Shown in pieces: positions 45,537 to 57,536 of a stretch of 64,000 nucleotides of DNA. The first letter of the stretch is position 1; the number at the start of each line of letters is the position of its first letter. A model generated the notes under the pieces. The model worked only from the letters and a program-made list of their open reading frames with translations. It did not search any database and had not been told where the DNA came from. The position numbers and the translations under genes were made by a program. The stretch covers positions 248,001 through 312,000 of the forward strand of contig JAWPHD010000236.1 in NCBI GenBank assembly GCA_037043455.1, given 5' to 3'. The stretch is from Cyrtodaria siliqua. Lineage: Eukaryota > Mollusca > Bivalvia > Adapedonta > Hiatellidae.

Positions 45537-46016
45537 TATCGAAATTACAATGATCTCTCTTTTTATAATTTTTGCTTTTATTTCTCCGTTTTCAGTTGAG
45601 ATATGCAAATCGAGAGAAAAATCGACAGTATCAGAAATATTAGCTTAAAACATTTAAGTTTAAGTTTAAGTTAATTAGGGTCTATAGTATGTGCAGTAGA
45701 AAATAAATGATTGTCAAGATGTTATATATCATACAAATACCGAGAGGTATCATTTAGGTTTCGATGACATCTGCATGAATATCTGGTGAAAGACTCATCA
45801 TGAAATCTATTTCATAACAGTACAAAAACAAGTCTGCGGAAAGAGCTTCAAAGTGAGTATCGATAGGGATAGAAACATTTTTTTCTATAAACAGTAGTTC
45901 CATACCTGACAAAAATATTCACATAGTGAAATTTTCTTAACTGCCGTTACATCGTTTTATGATAGGCACGAACACAATTAACCGTTGCATTGAATTGACC
46001 TTATTCGACTTTCACA

Positions 46017-46367
46017 ACTTTAAAACATGAGAAAAATGGTCCTATAGAAATGACAGCACCCAAATGTTATGGCACAATAGATCCGCACTGCACCACAAAC
46101 AAAGAGTAAATTAAATGTACAATGAAAAGTGCAATACACAGCACAACGATTGGTGAAGACAGGGTTACCGGCTTGGAAGGGTCAGTATAGATAATACTGG
46201 TTACCTTAAATCGATTTTAAGTGGATACAACCTCGCTATTATTCTGTCTTCAGCGCTCAGATTGACAAGACAGTGTAAATAGAAGTACATCCATCAAAAG
46301 GAAATCTCTAGCAATAAAGTCCACATCCCGAGAAATTAGGAAACAATACAAGTATATATTAATGTAA
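46017..46367 (+). repeat. Dispersed repeat R2 (copy B)
   Basis: Same as 36,065-36,415. Confidence 0.8.
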
Positions 46368-47132
46368 ACCATATAGCTCATTTAGGTTGAATTATACTAT
46401 ATCGGCCGGATGTGCTCGTCTGATGTAGTAGAAAGTAGTTCTGTATTAAAGAGTGCTGATCTTTTTTCCTTCCAAAACGTTTTTTAGTGCAGTTTCCTGT
46501 TGTTTTTTTGGCTGTAACTGTATTCTGGACATGTTGTTGTTATTTGAAAAAGCAGCTCATCATGTTTTTGTCAGTTTTTAATATAAATTTGAGAAGTGAA
46601 AGAAGACAGGGTATGAAATTGCAAGGGGTAAAAATAGCATTGACCTTTGACTCGGTGTTTGTATACAGCTGAAGAAATGTTTCTTAGAAGATATTCAACC
46701 CCCTATTTCCTTGTTGATGTTAAACAGCAGACATGTTTATTTGCATGATAAAGTAAGTTTCCCAGAATTTTAACCAGGTTTGAGTTTTTAACAGGTTGTC
46801 AAAATTCTACATTTACAGTGCGGGAAAGGGCATGGAGACTCAGTTACGCTATTATAACCTATAATTAGAAAGACCTCAGAATGTATCCAGTCAATTCACA
46901 TGTTTATCATTTATTTACAGATGCATACCACTAGTGATTATTTCAATACTTGCACGTCAAACCACGTCGAACCTTATGGGGAAACAAGGATATTTTTATA
47001 ATTTTTTTATAATGATCCTGAGGAGAATATTTTTGGAAACATAACCAGGAATCTCTGCAACAAACATACATGCTTTTAAGCCGTTTGTTATTTTCAAAAG
47101 TGATATTTGAAGTAATAAAGCATTTATTTACA

Positions 47133-47475
47133 TTAAAGTAGCTATCTTGCAACAGCAGTTAAATTTTATAACAGAAACCGACGACGAGTTATATATATAA
47201 TTTAATATTTTGAAAATCCTAACCCTATAGACACAATATAAACGGCTTTAACCAGCCAGGCTAAACCCCCAAAAGCTGGAGCGTCGAATTTAGAGTTACC
47301 AAATTATAATTCATTCAACGCATATTCAATCACGAATATTTTAAGAACCCGTGAATAAATTTTTACAGTTGATCGGCGCATATACATTATTATATGACGT
47401 GAACACCTGGGTAGAGTTGAGTTAAACGGTTTTGTAGTATAATATTGCCGTTATTTGGCGGGTTAGTTTCTTTAA
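47133..47475 (+). mobile_element. MITE, TTAA-flanked (copy B)
   Basis: Same as 37,181-37,523. Confidence 0.8.
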
Positions 47476-47521
47476 TCTATTATGTGTACGTGGCCAACTC
47501 ACTCGTCGAAATGGTGCGCCG

Positions 47522-48242
47522 TGCCACATGTCTGTTTTGAGGTATAAATATTTCAATTTTGACGTTATATATTATTCTAAGTCGTACTCCAAATGTAAAG
47601 ATTCTTGTTATTTCAATATTTTCCATGGTATACATTCATTTAACCATCTTCTCTATTTAATGGTGTTCCAGATTCCAGGGAGATATAGTATCCCTAGTAT
47701 TGGCAGTTAAACTGGATTAATTTATGTAATAAGCCTAACCTTCTAAACAAAATAGAAAATAATGCTTCGAAATATATTTTAAAAAGACAGATACGTATTT
47801 CATACCATATTTTAGTTATAATGATAGCTGCATCTAATCTCGAGAAATAAGAGGTCATTTCTCATTAAACGTATGTAGCAGAGGTTCGGTACCCAAATCT
47901 AATAGTAATATACTGAAAAAGAAATCACTAACATACATCTCTAAGGGTATTATATTCGGAATACACAAATGTAATACCATTACGAACTATTTATCTTAAG
48001 ACCTTGTTTTTATTAAGAATACAACAACAACAACTGCCGTCAAAACAAGTCTAGTGCACATTCTGGCGCTTTGACAAACACAAATGTAATTATACTGTTT
48101 TACATTAACTCGTAATGGTATGACACAATAATGTGAAGAGCTTTACAAATCTTGTTGTTCTCACTATTCCTTGATTCTGTTCTGAAATGGAAATGCACAT
48201 TTAATGTGACGTTTCAGATGAACAAGATGCTACACATATTTG
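47522..48242 (+). repeat. Dispersed repeat R3 (copy B)
   Basis: Same as 37,570-38,290 except C at 48,069. Confidence 0.6.
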
Positions 48243-48581
48243 CTTTTCTCGCGTCAAGGCATAACAGCAAATTGCTTCCTGTCTCAGAAACAGGATGAGA
48301 AATGACTAAAACATTGTTAGCCAACTGATTAACGTTCTTTACTTGGGCTGTAGGTTATAGTACCGTAAATGAGTCTACATGCCCTTCCATAATAAAGTTA
48401 GAATGTTGACAACCTGTTACAGCCAAAATAAATCATGAAACTGCACTAAAAAATGTTTTTAAAGAAAACAAAGATTAGCACTCTTTAATACAGAACTACT
48501 TTCGATGCACCAGGCGAGCACATCCGGCTGATTTAGTGTAATTAAACCTGTATTGTTTGGGATAAATTGTCCCATAAGGCC

Positions 48582-48717
48582 ATGTATCCCCGTTTCAAAT
48601 AATAACATTTTGACAAACTGCCATCCGCAGTTGATGTTATCAAATTAGTTCTGTCAAATCCCTGAGCTGAAAATGTAATCAAAATACATTTTACATAGTT
48701 CTGAAAAATAACTGTAC
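48582..48717 (+). repeat. Dispersed repeat R4 (copy B)
   Basis: Same as 38,630-38,765. Confidence 0.6.
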
Positions 48718-49812
48718 GTTATTGGATAATATTGACGTATACGTTCACAAAATGAATGATATATATAATTCACAGTACCCCATCGACACATACTCTACAA
48801 ATACTCCGAGTAACGTCACATAAAATGCTGTCAATTGTAATTTAACAATTTACTGAGGACATTTAACTGTATTTTCAGAAATTAATTGTTCGTTGCTATT
48901 CGTTTTGCTAGTTTAATTATACATTAAATTGGTTTTGGGATATAGCACGAGTCTCAGAAGACTGAAAATAAATGTCACATTTCACTAGGCCAGATATTTA
49001 TGTCGTTTGTTTTGTTTCAGAGATAATCTGTCTGTGCTTTATCCATTATGAAACATGAAATACCGAAAACAGGATTTTTTGGAAGCAAAAAACACAAACA
49101 AGAGAGAAAAGAAGCTCGGGTTCATTGAGTCTGTTTATGAGAGGTAATATAAGGGGCCACACCTCCCACGTCCCTAGCACCGGCTGAAGCGGTATTCTGC
49201 TTTAGAGCCACAAAGAAAGAATGGGCTTTATGATCTGAAAGGACCAGTAAGTAATATTTGCGAAAGTCTGTGGAATACTTGCTTACTTGCAAGTTTACTT
49301 GCTAATAAACTCTGTAATGCTGGGATCAATGTCGCTTATTGTCGCATCGTATTGTCGCATCTTACAAATAACAATCAGAAGCCTTTTACTAAGTCACCAG
49401 TTAAGCGATTTAAAATACTCGTTTATTTTGACATTATCAGGGGCAATGACTCCGTGAAGTATATTTTGGTTTTGATAAGTGTTGAACTCATCTGAGATCT
49501 TACTGAAAACTCTTTTAAATGTAATTTGATAGAAATTGAAAGCCGTTTACTGAAGTTGACGTGCAAACAAGCTGAATTTTATTCCATAATATAGGTGCCA
49601 TAGTTTTATGCTTTCCTTGTCGGATATTACCTGTTCTCAACCTTGTACAATCTTTTAATAATATAAACATTTCGACCAAGTTTAGTAAAGACCGTATGAA
49701 ATATGTAGGCCCCCTGGTTATTAAACGTCAACCTATTGCATTTTAAAATGGTCATATCTTAATCGTATATAGCTTGTTATTAAATTTTCTCTGAGCTTTT
49801 ATTGCTGTAGAG

Positions 49813-50124
49813 GGCTGGCGTGGCGCAGTCGGTAGCGCGGCTGATTTGTAACCGGAGGCCCCGGGTTCAATCCTCCGTGGTGCCACTGTGTTCCGTCGGT
49901 GTGTTCACTTTCCCTTAGCCTCGTCCGTCGGATGGGGACGTAAACCGGGCGGTCCCGTGTATCGGTCTATCCTCCGAGCACGTTAAAGAACCATAGGAAT
50001 CTATTCGATAATAAGAGTAGGGCAGGTTCCCGGATTCCTATGTATCCTTCCCCTCTCTCTGCGTCTCTAAATAACCTATACTGTGTTGATGAGCCGTTAA
50101 ACAACATCCAGTTTATTGCTGTAA
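49813..50124 (+). mobile_element. tRNA-derived SINE (copy B)
   Basis: Same as 39,861-40,172. Confidence 0.82.
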
Positions 50125-50666
50125 ATGGCTTGACAAAATGTAAAACATGTTTAATGAAAAATGGCGTTAGAACGTTGACAGTGTAACTAAAGGGCATTTG
50201 TTTAATAAACCGAGGCAATAACTCAATTATTTTCCTTTGAATATACCTTAAGTTCACGGTTTTATTAAAATTGATATGTTGAACAAGTTTGATAAAGATT
50301 CGATGATAAACAAAAAGGATTCTGCAATATCAGTGTATAATATATCATGTTTAAGTATTACAAGGTCACAACTATGTCCTGTAATATCCGATATAGGTGT
50401 TTTTCTGAACTTGTCCAATATTTTATACTTATAAAGTCCCTGACACAGTTTGGTAAAGATCAATTGAAATATAAACTCATCGGGCCGTTCAACAATGACA
50501 GTGCCTTCAGCGTCATTTAAACCCCGTCTAGTATTATACCGGTAATTATTTATCTTATCAGAGGATGAAGTCTCACTTATACAGTATCATATTTTTGTAC
50601 TGCTTCGCTGTTTTCAATTATGCGTTTTTTAAAATTATAGCTAATTATCTAAACTAAGATTCAGGA

Positions 50667-51244
50667 TTTTAGAACCTGGTTTAATCCCATAATGACCTGT
50701 TTTGCCACATTATCCCTATTTTCAACCCTTTTATGATTCTGATGTCACATCGCAAAGAGGAATGCATAGTGGTAATTTGTAAATGGCCAACCACTAACAT
50801 GCAGTGCGTTGCAAAATGATTGGGTCATAACCCGTTTTGATAAACTTTCTTGTGCACCCTAGAACCGCTTTAAACCCCCAGTGGCCTTTGTTGTTGCCAC
50901 TGACCGTTCCAACCCGTTTGTGTTTGTTATGTCGTTTGCATTTATTGTTACTTTTGCCTTCTTGTTTGTTTGTTTGCGTGTTTGTTTCTGTGTTTTTGTT
51001 TCCTCCTTGAATACTACTTTCCCTGTCCGATCTATTTATATTTCTTTCTATCAAGATTACTCTTATTTACTTTGTCCTGATTAGATAAGATGACAATAAG
51101 GTATAAGTGCACTCTAGAATATAGTTTGACCCCTGCACCTTTTCTACCACTGACCGTTGTAAGGCTGTACCCATATTGTTAAACCTTGTAACCATGTGGT
51201 GTCGCACGTTTGGCTTCTTTTTATCCTTGAAATTAAATTGTTGT
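50667..51244 (+). repeat. Dispersed repeat R1, rearranged (copy B)
   Basis: Same as 40,715-41,292, but here the repeat continues past the edge into 51,245-51,625. Confidence 0.7.
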
Positions 51245-51625
51245 TCATTTGAAATGTTATATTTTTTGTGTTGAATACGTATTCTTATATATACATGGTC
51301 ATTTATTTGTTATACTTATATTGCCTATTAATGCTGTATTGTTTGCTATAGAATATAACCTTGGGTATATCTTTATTTACGCTGTCCCGTTTAGATGGAA
51401 TGAGATAGGGTAAGAGTGAGGTTTGGTGCACCTTAGAATCTGGTTTGACCCTTAGTGGCCTTTTCTGCCACGATCGTTCCGAGGCGAGAGCCCTATTGGC
51501 AACTCTTTTATGTTTGTGATATCATATCTTGCCATATCCTGCCATTTATTCATCCTTTTCTGTGAATGCTTATGTCCTGTTTATTTTAAATATATTTATT
51601 TTACATCGATTGCGAAACAAGTTCT
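51245..51625 (+). repeat. Dispersed repeat R1, continuation
   Basis: TATATTGCCTATTAATGCTG, TAGGGTAAGAGTGAGGTTTG, GGTGCACCTTAGAATCTGGT and a diverged core CGATCGTTCCGAGGCGAGAG are followed by a short tail. Confidence 0.75.
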
Positions 51626-51709
51626 TGCAACTTAGATTAATCACTCTCGATGGTTTCCTAGGTAGAACCAGTACTAAGCAATGTTGATTAGTTATATAAT
51701 TAAATAACG

Positions 51710-51781
51710 TGGCCGTGGCGAGGATCGAACCCACGACCTCCAAATCTGAAATTCGGCGTTATACCACTGGACCACGCACTC
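51710..51781 (-). tRNA. tRNA-like sequence, anticodon UCA, probably a pseudogene
   Basis: On the minus strand the order is an acceptor-like GAGTGCG, A box TGGTCCAGTGG, an anticodon arm CCGAA/TTTGG with loop TTTCAGA (anticodon TCA at 51,747-51,749), a fully paired T stem GTGGG/CTCGC with loop TTCGATC, and a B box GGTTCGATCC. The D stem is half paired and the acceptor stem pairs at only about four of seven positions. UCA would read UGA, but the fold is not that of a selenocysteine tRNA (no long variable arm). It may be a tRNA pseudogene or a SINE head. R1 sequence seems to resume after it (CCTGTTTGACTTTTATACCT). Confidence 0.55.
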
Positions 51782-51789
51782 CACTTGTC

Positions 51790-52330
51790 CTGTTTGACTT
51801 TTATACCTATTGTTATCAAGAAATTGAGAAAGAAAAGCTTCAAAACATGTTGTAGAAAGAATGTATTCTATATTTCCGTTATTAAAATAGATAACAGCAT
51901 ACTTTCTAGAAATATCATTTATATTCAGAAGCATGTTCCGAAAGTGCAAGTTGTATCAATAATATATAATACCTAGCTTTGTATCCTCACAAACATGGCT
52001 ACTGTAAATTTTTATTGTATATTTTCTTTTCTATCCACAAACTGAAGTTTTGGCAAACAATAATGACATTATACCACCTATCGTGTAATGCACATTACAC
52101 AATGCTATGAACCGTATTCGGAAGTAAATTGTTAAATATTCCCTAAATGCTGTTCTCAAATTGAAACTCGAGTTTTATTTGAGGTTTATGTTGCTATACG
52201 TAATTGCTTTTAACACGAAACAATGAAATTAAAACATAAAAGTAGCAACATCTAGGTTTATGTTGCTATACGTAATTGCTTTTAACACGAAACAATGAAA
52301 TTAAAACATAAAAGTAGCAACATCTATTTT
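51790..52330 (+). repeat. Dispersed repeat R3 fragment
   Basis: AAGTTTTGGCAAACAATAAT, a CACCTATCGTGTAATGCAC block, CCCTAAATGCTGTTCTCAAA and a TTGCTATACGTAATTGCTTT end parallel 21,960-22,315. Confidence 0.55.
52182..52325 (+). repeat. Perfect 72 bp tandem duplication
   Basis: AGGTTTATGTTGCTATACGT through GTAGCAACATCT is repeated exactly at 52,182-52,253 and 52,254-52,325. It lies at the R3 3' end. Full identity suggests a recent slip or assembly effect. Confidence 0.95.
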
Positions 52331-52794
52331 TGAAGAAAGAAGAGATTAAACAAAAAAAAATGCGTATTTTATTACATTCACACTCTGAACGAATTGAATG
52401 CCCAATCTGTATATTATTATGTATCATTGTATAGTCAATCTTGTCGCGTATGCAAATTAGCGTTGCGTGATGTAAAAATATATTTTGTCAAATTCAAACT
52501 AGGTTTCCGTCTTTAAACTTTCAACATTATCTCGTTTTTATTTGTCTACGCGCGTGTTTCCTAGTTATTGTGTAATTCCTATCTTGTTTGAGCAAAAAGG
52601 AGCACAAGGTGCCTTGTTCAAGGCCTGCTCATGGCAACTACTCTTTTATCAAATAAATTCAGCAGTATACATACCGATGTCACATGAACAAAGGTTAAAT
52701 AAAAATGTGATATTTACCATTTAAAGTATAGGTTCTGTAGCTTTAACGAAATATATTTGGAGTATATGTGTCGCACAAGGCACTGAACAATCTT

Positions 52795-53165
52795 ATAAAA
52801 AATGAGATATAGGGTCCTATAGAAACCACAGCGTCCGAACGCAATGGCATCGTAGGTCCGCACTGTACTGCAAACAAGGACTTGGAAATACAATGAAAGA
52901 GACAAAAAAACAATAGAAAGGGTGGTGAAGACAGGGTTACCGACTTGGAACGGTCAGTAGGCAATAAGGCCTACTGGTTAGCTTGAATCGGTTTTATATG
53001 CGCACAATCCTCGCTATTATCCTGTCTTCAGCGCCCAGATAGACAAGACAGTGTAAACAAAACTACATCCCATCAAAAGGAATTCTCTAACAATAAAGTC
53101 CACATCCAGAGAAACTAACAAAGAAACTCATACAAAATAATAAACATCTCAGGATGTATCCAGTA
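52795..53165 (+). repeat. Dispersed repeat R2, long copy
   Basis: GGTCCTATAGAAACCACAGC, ACAGGGTTACCGACTTGGAA, CGGTCAGTAGGCAATAAGGC, ATCCTGTCTTCAGCGCCCAG, GACAAGACAGTGTAAACAAA, AAGTCCACATCCAGAGAAAC and CTCAGGATGTATCCAG are all in order. This is the most complete R2 copy together with 36,065. Frames across it are shadows. 53,166-53,684 has two overlapping small plus frames that I do not recognise. Confidence 0.8.
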
Positions 53166-53684
53166 AGTTGCACGCTCAAATTTGCATTAAGAATTGTCTT
53201 TAAATGTTCAATGTTTCAAGATAGTGCTCGAACGATTGTTAGCAGTCAAGTCTATAGCTATCTCGTATCGTGCAAAAAAACACTTTTGGTTTACCCGGAA
53301 AGATATACTCGTGATTTATTGCATATCCATAGCAGAAACTGTACTATATACAAAAGCACTGTATGGATTGATGGTATTCTTTGCATTTCGTAACACCAAC
53401 GCATTTTCTACGGAATGTGATCAGAAAATATTGATATTCAAAGAAGAAAATTGAACAAGTTTATATTTTAGCGATTTGATTTTGTTTTGTACATAAAGAA
53501 GACATAAGCACGCCTGATTATATTTTGTTTAAGCAGATTGCAATTTTCAACATTTTTTAAATTTAAATTGGCTTGCTTAAGAATTGAAGATGGCGGGCAG
53601 ATGGTTGGAAGGAGGAACGGGCATTCACATTTTGGCTAAAGCTCACATGCACGTTGTTAATAACTTATGTAAATTGTTTTCGGT

Positions 53685-53835
53685 TAAAACCCTTTTTTGT
53701 TTGTGATGTCTTATTTGGCCTTTTATTCATCTTTAAATTTGTTCGTGGTTTCTGTGTGTGTTTGTGGTTGACTGTCGTCCTTGAATGCTGCTTTTCCTGT
53801 TCGATTTTTATATCTATATTTACTGTGAAACGTTA
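53685..53835 (+). repeat. Dispersed repeat R1, tail only
   Basis: AAAACCCTTTTTTGTTTGTG, GGCCTTTTATTCATCTTTAA, GTGTGTTTGTGGTTGACTGT and GCTTTTCCTGTTCGATTTTT match 735-850 closely. The GACCGT core is missing. Confidence 0.75.
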
Positions 53836-54480
53836 TATCATTAAGATGCAACTTTCTTTTGATCAAGGTCGATTTCCTCCTTTTTCAGAATAGAGTTATG
53901 ACCCCTGAGTTACTTAACAAAAATGCACATTTCGGGTAAAGCTTAGGGGCAAGGTTTTGATAACTTCTTTAACTTATTTTGGATTTTAACTGAAACTGCT
54001 GTGAAGCCTTATATCAAACAGACATCACTTCCTTGCGATCAATGTGGACTTTTACCTTTTCTTAGTAGAGTTATGGCCCCTGATTATCTAAAAAAAACAT
54101 TTTTGTGTTGTGTTTATGTTGATTAATCAAGTTTTGTTAAAAATTAAACAACATTTTGGGTGAAAATATTATATACAAATAAGATACCAGTAAATAGTAA
54201 TGTTTATGCCATTTTGGAATAGAGGTATGGCCCTTCATTTACATAGAAAATATGATTATTGCAACAACTATCTTTAAATGTGTAGGGTTTAAACCATATC
54301 TTTTAGTGTGACGTACTGTAACATATCTAGGTTGCTTTTGAGTACTGGCGGATATTTGGAATATTTTCGATAATGGTAGCTTTTGGATTTCTTAATAAAG
54401 TTATGGACCTTTAATTTACCTTGAAAATAGAATAGTAGTTACTGCAATTACTATCTTGTCAAATTGTAATTTTTTTAATT
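53836..54480 (+). repeat. Degenerate tandem array, about 160-175 bp units, 4 copies
   Basis: TAGAGTTATGACCCCTGAGT-type words recur near 53,892, 54,066, 54,223 and 54,399, each followed by an A-rich run and a diverged GGTTTTGATAACTTCTTTAA-type block. No coding signal. 54,481-54,885 is unassigned. Confidence 0.65.
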
Positions 54481-54889
54481 GGTTCAATATTTTGTCACAG
54501 TCAGATATGATTTTATAAGCCGAAAAACAACGGGTTTTTTATTGATGAGTTTCATTGGAAGGCGAGTGAGCGACGTCAATGTTTGGTATGACGTTTAATA
54601 GAGTTTTTCCAAAACATCTGGAATACTACCTAAATGATTAATTGGAAATTTGAACTTATGTTACATATGACCATTAACTGTCCAACCAACATTGGTGTTT
54701 CTGTGACCTTGAGCTTCACATCTAGGTTCTGATTGATTGAACAGGGAACTTTTGGTTAAAAATGTTGCCAACGTTTCTCAAAACATCATATATTAAATAG
54801 TGTAATAGAGTCATGTTTACAGTTTAAAACTAGAATCATCTCTAAATGTGATCCATATCCTATTTCGAATCAGAAAAAGAATTGGTATA

Positions 54890-55640
54890 AAAGTCGAGAA
54901 GGAAATTTAACATTCACAGAACACAGTCAGTCAACCAAACACACGTATTTGAAACAAACACCAATCACACGAATAGAAAAGAGCAAAGTATGCGAAATGG
55001 CAAACTCAAACGGGTTGGAAAAATGGTACCTCATTGGAATGGTCAGTGACAATATGTATTCTTCCTTGGAATGGTCAGTGACATAAAGGCTGCTGGGGTT
55101 AAACCAGGTTCTAGAGTGCGCCAAACCTCACTCTTACCTTATTTTCATTCCAATAAAATGGGACTAGCCAGGTTATATCCCCTTACAAATATATAATATG
55201 CCTACAAATCCACAAAGAAAATATATATCAGAAGCCAGGACAACAAAAGAATTAACCTTTAAGAGGACGATAAGACAATATTAAAATCAAACATAAGGCG
55301 TTACCATCCATTGCCGGATTTAGGTAGAAGCACATGCATTCATTACGATATATAGTAAAGATATAGAAGGACAGAGATAGAGAGAAGAAGAAGGCCCTTT
55401 ACTATATACATATACTATAAATGTATTCTCTCTATCCTTCTATACTATTTATCGTAATAAATGCCTTTGAGTCATCATACGGTTCACAATCTGTCGGGTC
55501 ATCGCAACATTAATTGTAAAGCATTGTGGCGAACTGTAATGTGGTCAACAACTAAACATGCAGTGCGTTGCAAAATGATAGGGTCATAACCCTTTTTGTT
55601 ATGTTTGTTAACAAAAGAGTATGAGAGTGGGCCTTTGGAA
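54890..55640 (-). repeat. Dispersed repeat R1, near full length, interrupted
   Basis: On the minus strand it runs from CCCTATCATTTTGCAACGCA (about 55,585) through GCGATGACCCGACAG, CTTAAAGGTTAATTCTTTTG, AGGTTTGGCGCACTCTAGAA (about 55,130) and CACTGACCATTCCAATGAGG. It contains an inserted hairpin element at 55,336-55,464. Its 5' end abuts module A. Confidence 0.75.
55336..55464. mobile_element. Palindromic insertion element in R1
   Basis: GCATTCATTACGATATATAG at the left pairs with CTATTTATCGTAATAAATGC-type sequence at the right, and ATAGAAGGACAGAGATAGAG pairs with CTCTCTATCCTTCTAT. Arms are about 45-50 bp. It separates TTAGGTAGAAG from GAGTCATCATACGG, which are adjacent in other R1 copies, so it is an insertion of about 130-140 bp. 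No clear target duplication. Confidence 0.75.
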
Positions 55641-56161
55641 ACGGCCGAACACGACATATACGAAATATTGCAGTCTCGGTTTGATTGAGACTGTTCATGA
55701 GCGGTAGTGAAATATGCTAGCTACCGCTCACGCCCTCTAGCCCCGGGTTGAGCGGAACTCAATATTTATAAAATCAATAACACACAATTTTAACCATCCC
55801 GAAGATGGCATGCATACGGCGGTGGACATGGAGTTACATGCTGCCCCATGTCGTACAGCGTATGGTCCCAGTATCTAATAAAATTAAATGCCCCGAAGAG
55901 CGAAATAAACATAATGGAATTTAGTTGGGAGCAGCGGTTATGAAGCCTGCGTATCACAAGTAACAGCCAAAAGACTAAATTAAAAAGCAGACAACATATC
56001 CTATAAGTGGTTAAACAATACCCAGAGCCTTTTATCGGCCAGAGTAGTGGAACCACCGAATCAAAATTTAAGTAAGAAAACAAAAGAAATTGAAAATGTA
56101 CCACCGATAACTAAATATAAGTATCGGGCTCAGCGATCTCCAAAGATCGAATGAATAACAG
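55622..56161 (-). repeat. Composite repeat module A, inverted copy
   Basis: Reverse complement of 9,382-9,915, including the hairpins GAGCGGTAG/CTACCGCTC and CAGTCTC/GAGACTG. It abuts the end of module B at about 56,162 (junction TACTTCG|TACTGTTATTC on the minus strand). Confidence 0.85.
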
Positions 56162-56164
56162 TAC

Positions 56165-56250
56165 GAAGTAGTCCCAATTTGCACTCACGTGCACTTACGC
56201 ATAAACTGCAGTTGTCTTTTAAAAATCGTTAGCTTAAGCCAATTATGAAT
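56165..56250 (-). repeat. Composite repeat module B, terminal piece
   Basis: Matches 12,840-12,745 on the minus strand: GAGTGCAAATTGGGACTACT and GGCTTAAGCTAACG. It is separated from the rest of B by about 1.28 kb not present in the first locus. Confidence 0.8.
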
Positions 56251-57536
56251 GCAAAACCAACACAGACAAAGAATAAAGTCAGTTTATACGTTAAACATCC
56301 CATATAATTCGTTTTGACCACTATTGACATATTTTGCATAGTCTAACTCGCGATTCAAATGTGAAGATGGGAAATTTTGAGTTTTTCTAAACTCCAAAGT
56401 TACCGATTTCTCAAAACGGTCACGAAAAATGAGTAGTCACCGATTTGGCTTAAATTAACAGGAATGATATAACAGTACCTCTACTTCCTTACCTAAAAAT
56501 GTCGGCAGAATTCATGTCTTCCCATTTGAGACCGTGTTGAAAGATGGTCACCCCTTTTTGTTACTCAAAACACACATATTTAAAATGGCGGCTACAAGCT
56601 AATAAGAAAAACTGAAAATCAATAATAGAAACGTAAAACATGAATATTTTCTACTCCCGCACATAGTTATTTCCTGTCCCGGATAAATCAGACTTCCAGT
56701 TCAACACTTTTCTGCCTGTCTTTTAACATGTTTACGGTAAAAATCAGCGGCATATAGGGCGCTTATTAAAAATCGCAACTATTATAGTCGGCTATTGTTG
56801 TGTTGAATGAACTTGGATAATTGCAAGTGAATAATTAACAAGTCCAGGATTTAATGAGCAAAACGACAGACCTAGTCATGTGTTAACTATTGTTATGGTT
56901 GAATGATGTAACAAATACTTGTAGAACAGCTACTAATAATACAATCTACAGTACAGTTGAGCTACTGCAGTGGATCAATGACAAGGTCATGCCATGAGTC
57001 ATGTCGCGTTCGCCTCGATTATGGACACTGACAATGGTATGTACAGTCTGGGATGAAATAATCGTCATATAAAGCCCTGGTACAGTACTCGGTACTGACC
57101 CATAAATGTGTTTTCCCCCTGCATGTTCATGTTTATCAATCGGCGTGTCCGTTTGCTAAAATTTAATATAAGCACTGATATAATATATTATTTCTATGAT
57201 CTGTGATGACAGAGCAGAAATGCACAGTTGCAACCTTCTTTCCACCCATCACACCCCAAGGCGTAACAGCTTATAAGCACAATAAGCATGTTCATATAAT
57301 TTTCTTAAAAAATCATTGCTCTAGAAAGTGCTAGACTGCATTGCACCATATTAAACCCTGGCAATGCTTTTTGGAGGGGCCGTGGCATGTGTGTGTGTGC
57401 TGGGGGGTGTGTGTGGGTGGGTGGGGGAGGGGGGGCAATGCCCCCATACAACTCCCCACCCACAGAATAGGTGCACTGCATTGACACCCACACCCCGCTC
57501 CACTGCCCAACGTTTGCATATAGCTACAGCAGTACT
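56251..57536. other. Extra segment inside the second B copy
   Basis: About 1.28 kb absent from the 12.7 kb locus. It holds the G-rich tract at 57,402 and no recognisable frame. It may be an insertion here or a deletion there; its ends show no clear inverted repeats. Confidence 0.5.
57402..57435 (+). other. Potential G-quadruplex
   Basis: Runs GGGGGG, GGG, GGGGG and GGGGGGG are separated by short T, TG or A spacers within 34 bases. The overlapping minus-strand frames rich in Pro and His are artefacts of this composition. Confidence 0.65.

Larger units (their letters stand above)
41293..51244 (+). repeat. Large tandem duplication, copy B (9,952 bp)
   Basis: This repeats 31,341-41,292 head to tail. 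The right edge is TTGTTGT|TCATTTGAAATG, where R1 sequence continues, so the original locus presumably ran from R1 straight into 51,245. Differences from copy A that I noticed are C46,775 and C48,069. Contents follow copy A with a constant offset of 9,952. Confidence 0.97.

Noticed and set aside
51710..51781. Selenocysteine tRNA
   Set aside because: The anticodon is UCA, but the long variable arm and extended acceptor of tRNA-Sec are absent and the acceptor is mis-paired.
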